Shown here one piece after another: positions 12,749 through 25,124 of a DNA stretch of 64,000 nucleotides; position 1 is the stretch's first letter, and the number at the start of each line of letters is the position of its first letter. The DNA is from Rotaria sp. Silwood1 (taxonomy: Eukaryota > Rotifera > Eurotatoria > Philodinida > Philodinidae): contig CAJNOP010000529.1 of assembly GCA_905250075.1 (NCBI GenBank), positions 4,741 through 68,740 on the forward strand, written 5' to 3'. The notes below the pieces were generated by a model. It worked only from the letters and a program-made list of their open reading frames with translations, was not told the DNA's origin and did not search any database. The translations under genes and the position numbers were made by a program.

Positions 12749-12961
12749 AAGGATTTCAAAATAATACCACATGCACCTAATTTGCCAGGTCTGGCCTCAT
12801 GTGATTTTTGGTTATTGGATTTTATCAAACAAAATATAGGCGATCAAAATGTTACTGAATCATTATGTGATGCCATGACCATGTTCATAAGGTTTCTGGA
12901 TAAAGAAGAGTATAGAAAAATATTCGATAAATGGATTCATCGAATGCATTTGATGAAATGA
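12749..12961 (+). pseudogene. Mariner-family transposase, C-terminal fragment
   Basis: A 70-residue open stretch reads KDFKIIPHAPNLPGLASCDF and continues with WLLDFIKQNIGDQNVTESL and YRKIFDKWIHRMHL. This is the C-terminal part of a mariner (IS630-Tc1-mariner) transposase: the usual H-x-PxLxPxDFWLF block with the third catalytic Asp, then the IxRMxLCI tail, here ending MHLMK before a TGA. The preceding residues (KVLHDDEQNF, normally LHDNAxPH) are found just upstream in another frame, so there is at least one frameshift. The N-terminal half is not found. It is a dead DNA transposon scrap. Confidence 0.75.
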
Positions 12962-13428
12962 AAACTCGTTGAACTGATTTCTATATTTTTTTTTCTATCG
13001 CTATGTATAGATGGTTGTGCATTAAAATAGATAAGAAAAAAGAATAAAGAAAAGATGGGAACATTTTTAATATGATATGAGATGAATAATGGTCATATAG
13101 CACAGAATGATAGAGCTTCTTTTTCTCTGTCACTATGTATAAAAGGAAAATTATTAAAGCCTTCTATAAGAGTTTGCTCGGGCTCCGCCACTAGTTATAA
13201 TATGCTCTTAGTACTTCCATGTGAATGTACACTTTTATGATGGTTGCTAAAAGTCGAAAGAGTTTTCATATTTATTTTATAACTTTCTTTATGAATTCGC
13301 ACAATAAATCTTTTAAAGTTTTTCAAAAGCAAATGATAAGAAAAAAGTTAATCAATATTTATTAGGTCATTTTGATAAGAAATAAAAGATGCGCGAATAT
13401 GAAATATCAGAGGTTTGAAATAATTCAC
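12962..13428. other. Intergenic stretch 3' of the serpin gene
   Basis: Nothing recognised apart from the downstream flank of the serpin gene, which lies on the minus strand. Confidence 0.4.
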
Positions 13429-16400
13429 TTATGATTTTGTCGGTGGTGAAATAAATCTGCCACTAAATAAGACAATAATTTGTCGACTTTCACGAATGAA
13501 GAATAGAAATGGACGATCAGCTTTAAATTCTATAGGCTGTGGTGGCGGATTGATTGATCCATAACTAACGATGATAACAGCTGTAGCTGCTGCTGCTTCT
13601 GATCCTAAATGAAATAATAAACAAGATAAAAGAAAATCTGTTAATTGCTAAACATGTCTTCTAACGGATATCAAAGATTTAGTGCAAACATATTTCATCT
13701 TTCTATTTTAATATATCCAAAACATGTACTTTATTACCACGGCAGATTTTTTTGCTTAAGTTCTGAGTGAATTTTACATACACAAATATTGAAGCATATA
13801 TTAACACGATAAACTTGTAGATCTAAGAAACTTCCCAGTTAATAGCGTGAGATTTATTTTTAATTTTTCGAATAGAAAACAAAACCAGATGGTCATTATG
13901 AAATCCAATGAATTCGATTTTTGATGCTTTCCGATGTCTTTTTGTGAGCTCTACAGAAGACAGCTATTGTTTTTGGTTCTTTGCTGAATAGAATAAAAGC
14001 TAAAAAATATTCCTTTTTTAAGATGTCATTCGAATCACAGATAAGGAAACAAAACTCTGAATAGGATGGGACAATCCTATCCCATTCCATGTCTTTCGAT
14101 AGAATTGTTGTCTTTTAGTCTCATGAAACAAATCAAGGTTTTTTTCTGTTGAAATGTGTTTCAACAAGGTACCTTGTAGAAGTTCTAAGTAGTAGAATTC
14201 ATTATAACCACACTGATGATCTTATTCTTCAACATAAATAGTTTCATTACTGATTTTTTATGCTATTTTTCGTGAAAAAATTTTAAATCTTGTTTTTAGA
14301 AGTTTAAGCAATGAAATCTAAAATTATTTTAATGGAATTCTATGTGGTTCACACTAGTTTTTCTTTTTTTTGACGCACTTCTCTATAACTATTGATTAAG
14401 TAGATAAAAAGGTTCACCAAGACCCTAATACATTAGATTCGTAATTGCATTCTTGACAAAAGCAGTAGGATATAACATTCGATGCAAAAGTCTTTGCTTC
14501 TAAACTAATTAAGTTTTTTTTTGTTAGAAAGAGCAATGTCTCAACTACAAGTTTTGTAGCAGACACATTTTTCTACAACGAATCTCAGAAGGAGAAAAAG
14601 CCGAAAAGTAAACACCTCTAAACATGTTCTATGGAATTTAACCGTTGTACAATATTATGTTCTATTTTCTGTTATTTTCTTTTTATCAGAAATGAAATTA
14701 AAAAACACGTTTAATAATGTTTTTATAGCACAAAGAATGCTCTTTCAAATGATATGTTCGAAGTTAAATTTACTCTTGGTTTTTATACTAAAATATAGCT
14801 TTTTCTCAAAGAGATTGTATAATTTGGTCGTTCTTAGTACTTTACTGTTTTGCAGCAATAAAAAATTCTTTTTGAATTGTTTTTTTTCTGTTGAGTTTCT
14901 ATGATCTGATATATTTCGAAAAAATAACACACGAAGAATTCACTTCATCGATGATTTCTAGAGATTGTGGCTAATGTCCTTCCCAACTGATAGTCCTTGC
15001 AAAACAGTCTATTTTACACAAAAATTTCGATTCAAAGGGCAAGAACGGATCTAAAAAAAATTTCCCAAAGCTGATATCCATAGGTGCTTTTGACGTACTA
15101 CATTTTGGTATATTTTTTGTTGGAGTTTGGTCCATGTGGCTCCAAACAATTTGAGAATTAGAAACTTTTACAGTTGCGGAAACGTTACAAGACACTTTTT
15201 TGTTAGAGATGTTTGGTATTCGTTCTAAAAAACCATGTCTGCTACAAAATTTATAGTTGAAAAATTGGTCTTTCCAACAAAAAAGTTGGCAATATGGTTC
15301 AATAGAATTTGACATTTTTGCACAAATCTTTGCATCGCATATGATGTGATTAGTATAAACAAATAAAGGTCAAATAACGTGATCTAAATATGAACTGTTA
15401 AAGGAAAACGAAGATAACTGAATAAGCAAGTTTTATAAGCCGATTCAAGGCTTAAAAAAGATTCTTTTTTATTGGATGCATTGTCCAATGGGAAAAACTA
15501 GTTTGTTCCATGGGATGATTTTTTTTATCTCATTCCATTCCATTTAGAATTCTGTAAAAACAATTTTATAATACCATATTTTACTGTTTTTCCCTATGAA
15601 AAACAAAAATGATCAATAACATATTTTTCTCGTCCTATCATTACTCTTTTTTGTCTTCAGAAATTTTACAATTAAGATGCTTTGCTTTTATCAAACAGAC
15701 TAGTTTTCCAAAGAAAACAAACTAACCTTGTTCGTTTACATCAATAAACGCTTTGTGAATAACCTAAAATATTACACTGATTAATATTTTCTTCTTAATA
15801 GATTATTTACCTTGCTAATGTATAAATGATCTCTATTATTATTTCCACTAGCGATACCTGTAAAATTTGGTTTATAATTACTAAATGCATCTTTCATTCC
15901 AAGTTGTTGAAGAATATCACTTAATTCAAATGTAGCTTCCATTTTAAATTTTGGTAAATATAAATGAAGTTCTTCTGTTCTTGTATTTTGATGATTTAAT
16001 AAATTTTGCATTAAATCAGGTTGTGATGCTAATTTTTGTTCCACAACATCTAATTCAACTCCTCGATTAGGTAAAATCACCGTAAAAACAAATTCAACAT
16101 CTTTATTTTCACTTTTATATGGTACATGAACAATTTGTACATGTAAATCGTTATTCTCAGCATAAGCAAATTTCTCTCGTTGATGCATTAATGCGATTTT
16201 AGAAATTTTATCATTCGCTTCATGAAAATCAGCATTTTCATTTGTTAAATTTTTGCTAAATTCTTTTATCCATGTACCCTATGATTCAATTAATAAACGC
16301 AAATTATTGTTCTTTCATTAAAATTAATATTTGCCTTAAAATAAATACTATTAATAATTATTAGTCTTCTTTCAGGTGTCACATCTTTTATTGACAGTAA

Positions 16401-16892
16401 AGCTTGAATTAAATTATTTGTTTGTTGTTCAACCCATGCATTGATTCTTTGAACAGCTTGAACACGTTCATTTTCAAAATCTTCTAGTTTAATATCGGCT
16501 TTAAATGAATTTTGAACAATTTTTAAATATTCTTCTTGAAGTTGATATGCTTTTTGTGCATAAAGACGATTAGCTAATTTAAGTTGAACTTGTTTATCTT
16601 GATTAGCAATAGAAAAGATATTCATAATTCGTTCAGCTGTTTTGATTAATTATTTTATTGATGATGCTTCAAATGTTTTTAACATTTGATTTAATGTTTC
16701 TTGTCGAGCACCAACTGCACACATTGACATCGCAAGAGAAATACTTGCTGGTGAAAGAAATATATTGTCATTCTTCTTATTTTGACTAGCAGTTGAATAA
16801 AGTTTGAGACCAAATTGTTCGAAGTTTGTAGCTGTTGATGATGATAAAGCCACAAGAAAGAGAAGTAAATGGATTACTATCATCAAAAGCAT
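13429..16892 (-). CDS. Secreted serpin with one internal TAA
   Basis: Serine protease inhibitor of the serpin fold, probably secreted. Exons on the minus strand: 16892-16335, 16278-15811, 15763-15727 and 13604-13429; all junctions keep phase and give about 411 residues, normal for the family. Visible features: signal peptide (MLLMIVIHLLLFLVALSSST), NIFLSPASISLAMSMCAVGA, LANRLYAQKAYQLQEEYLKI, IINSIYFK/GTW across intron 1, VIHKAFIDVNEQGSEAAAAT (hinge, typical of inhibitory serpins) and RPFLFFIRE near the end. Counting from the hinge places P1 near Tyr in IIVSYGS, suggesting a chymotrypsin-like target (inference). Oddities: intron 1 (16279-16334, 56 bp) starts GC instead of GT; an in-frame TAA at 16650-16652 interrupts exon 1 with homology continuing after it; intron 3 is 2.1 kb whereas the others are about 50 bp. 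Either a very recent pseudogene, a null allele or a base error. Confidence 0.9.
14480..15340. mobile_element. Foldback insertion inside the long serpin intron
   Basis: Two arms of about 110-130 bp are inverted copies: about 14480-14590 and 15211-15340. Both share TTTTGTAGCAGACA, an AACTTTTTTGTTGGAAAGA-like stretch and CGATGCAAAG. The element explains part of why this intron is about 40 times longer than its neighbours. Open frames in it are short and unlike known proteins. The outer ends may lie near 14060 and 15540, where similar GGGA/CCATTCCAT motifs occur, but this is not proven. Confidence 0.55.
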
Positions 16893-17795
16893 ATCGTCTT
16901 GAATAAAAATATTTATTTTGTGGAAGAATTTTTTTTGGTTTTTGATAGATATTATCCTAATGTTTCATTTTATTCTCAAAAAAAAAAGGATAAAAATTGT
17001 CAATAGAAGTACAAAGAATGATTCCTTGAATGTCAAGACTCTCATTGATTCTATATTTCAAGAATTATCCATTTCTTCTTTGTTAAGAATTTTCATCGCT
17101 ATTTTAAGCATAAAAAACATTAAAATAATTGCTGTTAAAAACTGTAGCTCTGCTATTAGTATCCTTATGACAACGAATATATTCTTCAGAAGAGTATGAA
17201 ACTACAGAACCATCCTAAATTCTTCAATCCCTGATTTTCCTATAGACTTATTCTAGGGCGAGACATTTATTATTCATGAAAGTACATGTTACTATTGCTG
17301 ATATAGATTTATGTACTTCGTAGAGTATAAAAAGTGAAGTCTACTTTACATGATATTTTTATTGTAGAAGAGTCATTTGTATTAGCGTTCTGCATCGGAT
17401 TAGGTTAGTAAACCCGACAATTCCTTGTTTATATACTACAGTTTGGACGGCTCCTCTCTACTATCAATCCAGTATGTATGATCAACACACGCATCGAACT
17501 AACTAAAAAGGATGAACATCGAAGCTGATCTTCTTGATAGGGAACTTGTTGAGTTTACCTACTCGATCTGATGCAGAGCTCTAATTCGTATGAATTATCA
17601 GGACAACCAATCAATGGCCTAATCGTACAAATCTCTCTTTACTATTTTCCATTTTCTTAATGATTTCCTGTTAGATCTAGAGGGATAGAAGTTCGGCAAA
17701 TGACTGAATGGTGGATCATTACTTTCTTGAAAGAAAAATATGTGTCGATAGAAAAAAGGGCGGACGAATTATATGAAGTGAATAAATGATTATCG
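16893..17795. other. Intergenic stretch upstream of the serpin gene
   Basis: Probably contains the serpin promoter on the minus strand, but no clear motif can be assigned. The 93-codon frame at 16918-17199 is low-complexity and is not called a gene. Confidence 0.4.
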
Positions 17796-18367
17796 CACTT
17801 TGTCTCACAAGGGATCCTCTCCAGCTGCTAAGAAGCTTTTGAGTTCAAGTTTCACTCACAAGTAGATATTGCATAGGCTACAAAAAAATATAAAAGTTTA
17901 TGGGTCCAAATTGCGATTTGACTGAGATAAAAACTTTCTACTATAATTTTCACAATAAGACACCATTTTTCCAATAGAATCAAAGTTGCGCATGTAGATC
18001 TGCAACTTTGTCTACATCAAACATAGATCAGACTAGCTTACGCTCAAAGTTTCAGAACTTCTGGACAAATTACCTTCGAGATATGGATTTCCCAAAATAT
18101 GCATGCACAACATTAACTCAAGCTAGTCTGATCTATGGTTGGTGTAGACAAAGTTGCAGATCTACATTCGAAACTTTGATTTTATTGGAAAAGTGGTGTT
18201 TTGTTGTGAAAATTATAGTAGAAAGTCTTTATCTCAGTCAAATCGCAATTTGGACCCATAACCTTTTATATTTTTTTTGTAGCCTATGCCATATCTACCT
18301 GTAGGCAAAATTTGAGCTCAAAAGCATTTTAGCATCTGGAGAAGTTCCCCTGTGAGATAAAGTTGTG
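17796..18367. mobile_element. Foldback MITE with about 245-bp arms
   Basis: The left arm (17796-18039) and right arm (18120-18367) are inverted copies with high identity, separated by an 80-bp loop. The outer ends read CACTTTGTCTCAC and, reverse-complemented on the right, CACAACTTTATCTCAC. The inner parts share TGTAGATCTGCAACTTTGTC and ATAGATCAGACTAGCTT. No coding capacity. It is a non-autonomous DNA element; the target duplication could not be fixed. High arm identity suggests it is young or kept homogeneous. Confidence 0.88.
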
Positions 18368-19508
18368 AAGAGAAAGAAACAAAAAGCATCTATGCTATTG
18401 ATCATGACCATCACTAACAGGAATGAATAAATATAATAACTTGTGAAGAAGTAGTCGCTGTGTATATTCTATATTAGACTACAAGATGAAACAATATTTT
18501 GTCGGATGAAGTCATCCAAAGCTCATAATTAAAGTTGGAATTTGTTTAATGATATCTTCTAAGTTCAGAAAGTTACATGGTACATAAACTATAGACATGA
18601 ATTTAGTTTTCTAAAAGGCATGATACTTGAAAATCTTCTGCATTAATTCTCTGACAGCATATTGAGCCTTCTGATGCGTGTGAGTGAAGGTGTGAGAATG
18701 AGGAAAAGACACCCACACCCTACGCTAGTTGGACTTTTTTTTCATGTATTTGACACGCACAGATTTCAAGATGTGTCCATATCACATAATTTTCTTGTTT
18801 GAGATACTCATGAACTTTATGATCATGGCAGAGGAAATTCGATTAGGGTAGAAACTCCATAAATATTTTTGAAAGATGCACATAAGTTCAAATATTTAGT
18901 TTTGAAATCAATATTTTTCTCAAAATATTAACCGAATATGATTTCGTATAAGTGACTTATTTTTATTCAGAATATTTTTTTAAATCAGTACTTGCTTCTG
19001 AATTAAACAAAATTTCTTTCATTATCAGTTATATATATAATAAGTTTACAAGCTTATACATTCGGATACATATCGAGCAGAATGATGAAAACGAACTAAC
19101 GAAGAAAAAGTCACTCGGAGAGAGGGAAATAGAAAGAACGAAAGATCCTTATCATTTATAGTCGAACATCTATTTTTAAAAATTTTTGCTGAAGACTTGG
19201 CAGTGCATCTTCAAAAATCTGATAAGTTTCGCTTAACTTTTAATGATTCGACACGAGATCGAAAATTTAATTAGATTTAAAATATTTATCTACTCTGAAC
19301 ATTTACAAAAATTTCATAAGAGCATCGCAATAACTTTCCTGCTAAAGACTAGATTCATTTTTTTTCATTATTTAGTATTTAGTATTACGGAAGGCAAAGA
19401 AAAACAAATTACGTCACAAACTAAAGACGAATAGAAATAGGAGAAAGAAAAAGAAAACGTGACTTATGTTTTTTTGTTTATCAAAAATACTTCAGATATT
19501 TTATTATT
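18368..19508. other. Intergenic stretch with one GT/CA hairpin
   Basis: Nothing coding is recognised. A short GT/CA hairpin copy lies at about 18673-18722 (GTGTGAGTGAAGGTGTGAG, then ACACCCACACCC). Confidence 0.45.
18673..18722. repeat. GT/CA hairpin element, copy 2 (short)
   Basis: A G/T-rich arm GCGTGTGAGTGAAGGTGTGA is followed by the C/A-rich arm GACACCCACACCCTA, in the same order as the other copies. Confidence 0.6.
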
Positions 19509-19535
19509 TTGCATGAGACAGAAATAAATCAAAAC

Positions 19536-20388
19536 ATGAAACTTGAAGATTTAGCTAATGAAATCTTACTTGATTTATTTGAATTATTGGATGATATTCA
19601 ACTTCTTCATGCTTTTAATGGTCTCAATTCTAGTTTTCAAGCATATCATCTTGATTTTCGATCTATATCAAAACATAATTTCAGTATTGTTTGTCAACAA
19701 TATCTTCCAACTATTATCGATCAAGTCATTGCACTTCATCTATCCAATAACAATGAAACACCAAATCTACTTCAGCTTTTTCTTTCCTATGGTTTTACTC
19801 TGAATCGATTTAATCATTTGCAAATGCTTTCGTTGTATCATATGGATTTTCTTAGTTTATTAAATGAAATATTACTTCAATGTCGTCACCTTTCATATTT
19901 CACACATCTAAATTTAATCAACTGTAATTTTGACCAAAAAGAAACAGAAATTCTCTATTTAATTAATAATATTTGGAGTTTATCAACACTTACTCCTTGC
20001 AACTTAGATAATATTTTTGTTAGTAAACTGTTATTTGCTAGTATGTCAATAATCTCACAGTCAATCAAATACTTATCCATGAAAAATATTTATTGCCCTT
20101 TGAGTATTTTATTTAATTTGTTTCAATGTACACCTTCCTTACGATGTATTCATGTAAATGATGTAATCGGTTACCAAAATGAACAGCTACAACCTACTGT
20201 TTCATCGTTGTCTTCAATGAATATTTCAGTTTCAGGTTCAATCTATTCTATGGAGAATCTTTTTCGAACCGTGCCTGATGTATATTATTTAACAATACAC
20301 ACATCAAGTATTTTTTTGAGTGGATATGAATGACAAAAGCCTATGGTCAGTCATTTACCTAAGATCAAGGTATTTTGTCTAAAAATGG
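19536..20388 (+). pseudogene. F-box/LRR-like protein, 3'-truncated relic
   Basis: From the ATG at 19536 the frame starts KLEDLANEILLDLFELLDDI, an F-box-like N-terminus (LxxLPxEILxxIFxYL pattern). It continues with leucine-rich stretches (FNHLQMLSLYHMDFLSLLNE, YFTHLNLINCNFDQ, PSLRCIHVNDVIGYQNEQLQ) like the substrate-binding half of F-box proteins, which feed targets to SCF ubiquitin ligases. A TGA at 20331-20333 ends the frame, but similar coding (HLPKIKVFCLKM) continues in the same frame to about 20388. That TGA falls where a Trp would be expected, from my memory of this family. The coding then stops abruptly at a GT/CA hairpin. The expected C-terminal third is missing. The 5' flank shows no clear promoter. 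Confidence 0.7.
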
Positions 20389-20447
20389 AAGGATGGATGT
20401 GGGTGTCGATATGGACCTTTTCATTCAGATCAATACCCACATCCTCC
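20389..20447. repeat. GT/CA hairpin element, copy 3, at the end of the F-box relic
   Basis: AAGGATGGATGTGGGTGTCG is followed by a loop and then CAATACCCACATCCTCC. The element begins where the F-box-like coding is cut off. Confidence 0.7.
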
Positions 20448-20449
20448 GT

Positions 20450-23400
20450 AGTCGACAAAACGCATTCAATAATATGCCATATATAGTCACTAGATTTTAA
20501 AATAGTCTATGTACGTATCATTTGGATTTTATTTATATTAGACCATGTTCAAATAGAAATATTGGTTTTTCTGATAAGAATTAGATGCAAATTAAAACAG
20601 CTTTTATTGTAAAGGTTTCTTTAGCAATGCAGATATTTTTGAAGCATAAGTTCGAATGAGCTAGCTGAATGCTTTTCTTTTTTTTTCTTCGTTCTATGAT
20701 TGAGGAATAAGAAGGAGCATCGAAGTGTTTAAATATATGCTTAAATTGAAAAAAGCCTACCATGAAAACTTTTAGTGTTTGGATAAGATTACAGGAAAAT
20801 TTTGTTCTACTCTTCACACTATAAACTATATTTATTTCCATGGGAAATCAAGTTAATAACTTTTTGAACAATGCTGTTGCCTTTTTAATTTCAATTATCG
20901 AATTCTCAGGAAGAGATGCAATGATATGTGTTATCGCAAGTCACTGCTTATTTTTGGAACGATTCTCTAACCACCTAAAAACAAACCGAAATAAATATCG
21001 CTGTGTGGACTCCATATGAAATGAATTTCATTAAACAAGTTCGATTTTTTTTTGATTCTTTGTCATCTATCGTCATCGACGCTTGCCGTTAACGCCGTAC
21101 CGTTGCTATATTCATGCCTTTCACAATTCGAGTGCATGTATGAAAAAAATTAAAAAAACGCAAAAAAAAAGGGCAAAGCGGACAGAAATGGAATATAAAA
21201 AGTTGCCATGCTGCAATAGGAAGAAACGAATCATTTGAAAAAAGTAAGCAAACAGTGTAGAACGCAGAAACAACTCTAACTAACAACAAGGTATTCTTCA
21301 TATTACCAACGACGTTTTGAGTTCAATACTAGACTGTGGTAAGAAAACAATCAGAGAGATTATAGAAGATAAAGACACTGCACTGATTGTTATATATTTA
21401 GCACCCTGAAAGTTCGAATATTTCAATCGATTGAGACGGAATAATATTGACCACCATTACCGACTTAACTTGAGCAAATTAGTTTGTCAATCTATGAAAG
21501 TTACAACTTCTGTTAATCTTTTTCCATAATTGTCTAAGTTATGTTGATCGTTTCAACATAATGAAGTTGTCTATATTTAATATCATTTGCCGAACTCTTT
21601 TGTTATAAGAAACCAAAAATCGATCAAATACAACATAGACTTTCATGAGGCCACAAATAAAAACGGCACGGATACAATTGTAAAACTTGGATGTTCGCAA
21701 GGAGAACAGCGGATAAGACTTTCAATCACAACATAATCTGTATCAATGAATACATTCCGTAAGAAAGACGAAAAGATGTTAGTCACAGCAAAATCCGCTG
21801 TAGGAAGAGAAAAAAAGCGATGTTTCACTCGTTGATGTCACAGAACTATCACGAGATCCTTTCCTAATCAAGCCAACGTGAAATAGTACAGGCTAATAAC
21901 TTCGAGCTACAGAGCAATCCGTCAAACGGAAAACACAACAACTTGGTACCAGTCAGCACTTCATTGAAACCTCTATTAGTGAACACCTCCGTATTCTAAG
22001 CTTAAACACTATTCCTACAGTTTCGGTTGCTATTGTAAGCTTTGTTAAATAAACACAAAGTTAGTTTGTTTCCCTTTTGTCTTCGTCAATTACAGCTAAT
22101 GCACCAAAACTACTGTTCATGGTTTGTAATAACTCTGCATATCAGGAAAAGTAACGACATACAGGCATCATCTTGGATTAAAACGATAGTAATTATGTAT
22201 CGAAAAGGGAATCAGTCGAAAACGTAAATATTTCATTTGGTTCTACATGTAAGATTTTAATGCTAAGAAAAGAATATTAAAATGATTGTCACACAACAAT
22301 GGCACACAGCAAAGTTTTGTATTCATAAATATATTCTGACACTTTTCATTTAATTGTAAAACATATGATGAGTCCCATGGATGAACACTTTTTAAACGTC
22401 CTGACGATGTTCATTTAGGAGAGAATTAACTATAAGTTAAAACTATCCACTAATTACGATCTTCTCGAAAGTTCATCAACACAAATAGATCTTTTCTGTC
22501 CTCAATCACGTTTATTTTTACTGCTCAACTTCATTCCTGATGAGTGTGGATGTTAGCTTTTAGCTTATTCTCATTCTACATTCATGATATCGTTGCTATT
22601 GTTTTGAGAAACACCTGTAATTTCGGTCATTTTTCTTAACAGCTGTCTGTTAGAGACAATCTTTGTTATATAGACTATTTGATATTTCTGCGAACGTTTG
22701 TAAACTAAATTTTTCCCTAACTGTTATTCTAGCTCTGAGAAAACAAACAATAGCTGAAGGATGAGAATACTTTAGGACATTTGTTCAAAATGACCCACTT
22801 ATCAATAACCATATGATCTGAATACCATACACTGTAGACTATTAGACTATCGCTTGTCCTGAAAAATTTAGTTTTTTGCAACTAATAGAATCAATTTCTT
22901 AGGCCGAAAATCAATTTTCTTAAGGTATATAAAGCTTAAAATCATATTCATTCTTCACGGGCATACTTCAAAGTATTCAAATATGTGTTCACCTTCAATT
23001 TCGATTTCTGAGAAACATCAATCTATTGAAGAATGATGGAAGAAGGCTTAATATACGTTTCTTCAGGTTTTACTTCTTTCAAGACCCGTTCTTTAATTAC
23101 CTTCAAAATGATAAAATTCTTGTTATTGTAGATGACATTCATCATCTGATAAGATACGCGTAAAAAAGCCAGCCAGACATAAACAAATTCTTATCAAAAT
23201 ATTTTGATTGCATCATGTGCAGTTTTTGTACTACAGCTTCTTTCAACGTAATTGATGAAATCTATTAATTTGTCTGAAACTCCATAGTCTAATATATTTT
23301 AATCTAGACAACTTATTAGTTGATGATTCTTGATTGAACTGTCTGCTCTAACTTCAATGATCATTTTCAACGAAATCACAATAAATGACACTCAAAACAC

Positions 23401-24700
23401 ATTAAGAATTTTCTTTAAGGACAACCATAATATAGACATCAGATCTCTAGAACATACCAAACATTTCTGCAGGTGATAATGCGAAGCTATAGGTCCATCA
23501 GCTGGCATAATATTAGCATCACAATAATTTACTCTCGTTTAGCTTCAAGTATCATCGATCAACGAATTGTCTATGTTTACATACATCAGACGACATGATT
23601 TCATCAATNNNNNNNNNNNNNNNNNNNNNNNNNNNNNNNNNNNNNNNNNNNNNNNNNNNNNNNNNNNNNNNNNNNNNNNNNNNNNNNNNNNNNNNNNNNN
23701 NNNNNNNNTATAGAGTTCTTAAAATAGGCTGTTTCCATCTCAATTCAATCAGTATGTTTAATTTTCTTTCTTTGGATAAAACTTAATGAAAGGACTTTTT
23801 GTGTTCAAGAACGCAAACCAAAATCCGTTAAATCAGTTGTGAAAGACGACTGTTTTCAATGAGTAGAGCTTAACAAGAGAGTGAAAACCTATTAACAGTT
23901 TAATTATCTGGACTTGCATTCATTCAACATTCAAATTTTAGTTTAGTTTAACACAGGTCTCGAGATTTCCCACCAAAACGATTCTTCTTGTTTTACAAGT
24001 AAAAAGTTTAAATATGGATCACTCTTATTTGTCAGTAGTCGAAACTTTAAGCTATGAAGATCTATTCATAGTCAAATTTTCAGCTCTCTGTTGTATACTT
24101 AGAATATATCATGGAAATCTCAAAATTGAGAATATTATTGAATTTTTCCAGCGAACGTAAAACTACTATCAAGAAGAGTTTCTGAGTAATTAGTTAAAGC
24201 AATCAGAAGGATACGCAGTTGCAATTCACTCTTTGCATTCATATTCTGAATCTTTTGATATCCGAGTAATCAATGCGAAATTATTCAAAGACTTCATTAC
24301 TAAAAACCTTTACATTAAAAATGAAAATTACTCTTCGAGTGTTAAAATGAACTTGACTTTCATTCGTCCTCAATCACCGTCATCTTCATACCTTTATCTA
24401 CCCTCAAAGTTCTTTTTTTTTCTTGAATTATGAATCTGAAAATTCAGTGATATTTAATTACGAGTGCTGCATTTCCCTTCAATCAAATTCTTGTCATCAC
24501 CTACCCATCCTCCTCTGAAAATTCAACTAACTGGAATGATTGATTGGCAATGCACTAATTATTAGCGTGCAAAGCAAAAGATCAACCTTTCTCTACATTA
24601 GATCAATTAAAAATAATACTTTGTTTTCCCTCTTCATCACTAGAGTCGAAAACAAAACTTATTTTTGACAAATATTATAATGAAAATATAAAAATATTGA
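20450..24700. other. Long gene-poor stretch with an assembly gap
   Basis: Nothing coding is recognised. All open frames are short and atypical. A run of 100 N at 23609-23708 shows that two pieces were joined here, so true distance and even adjacency are uncertain. Confidence 0.6.
23609..23708. other. Assembly gap (100 N)
   Basis: Exactly 100 N: a scaffold gap of conventional length, so the real distance is unknown. Confidence 0.99.
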
Positions 24701-24738
24701 ATTTTATCGCAATTATTAGATGAATTCTTTCATTTTAG

Positions 24739-25124
24739 ATCGAGATCGAAAGAAAAACTTGTCTCAAAAGTTCAGAGTAGAAGGTATTCCAACATTGGTT
24801 GTTCTATCAGCTGATGGAAGTCTGTTAACTTCAGACGGCACTGATGACATTGATAGCAAAGGATCTGACGCTATTCGATCTTGGCTAAAAGATGGACCAA
24901 AATCTTCTGCAGTCCAACAGGAATATTTATGGCCCGGGGTTTCTTGCAATGGATGCCAAATGAATCCACTCGTAGGAGAACGACACAAGTGTTCTACATG
25001 TGATAACTACAATTTATGCTCTACATGTCAGAAGAAGGGACATGAGCACAAGCTCACAATTGTACCAGATAAACTAGCGACAATTGCAAAACTTGTTCAA
25101 AAAGAAATAGATATAAGACCTTAA
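24739..25124 (+). pseudogene. Nucleoredoxin-like last exon with ZZ zinc finger
   Basis: The exon starts after a good acceptor (TTTCATTTTAG, ending 24738) in phase 1. It encodes RDRKKNLSQKFRVEGIPTLV, the second half of a thioredoxin fold with the cis-Pro region (GIPTLVVLSADG) typical of nucleoredoxin/tryparedoxin. A ZZ-type zinc finger follows, with Cys pairs CNGC, CSTC, CSTC and a closing HEH, ending at a TAA at 25122-25124. AATAAA lies near 25221. The redox-active CxxC half should lie in an upstream exon, but none is recognised in the preceding kilobase, although introns here are usually about 60 bp. It is probably a 5'-truncated copy; a far upstream exon or the assembly gap 1 kb upstream could also explain it. 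Confidence 0.75.
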
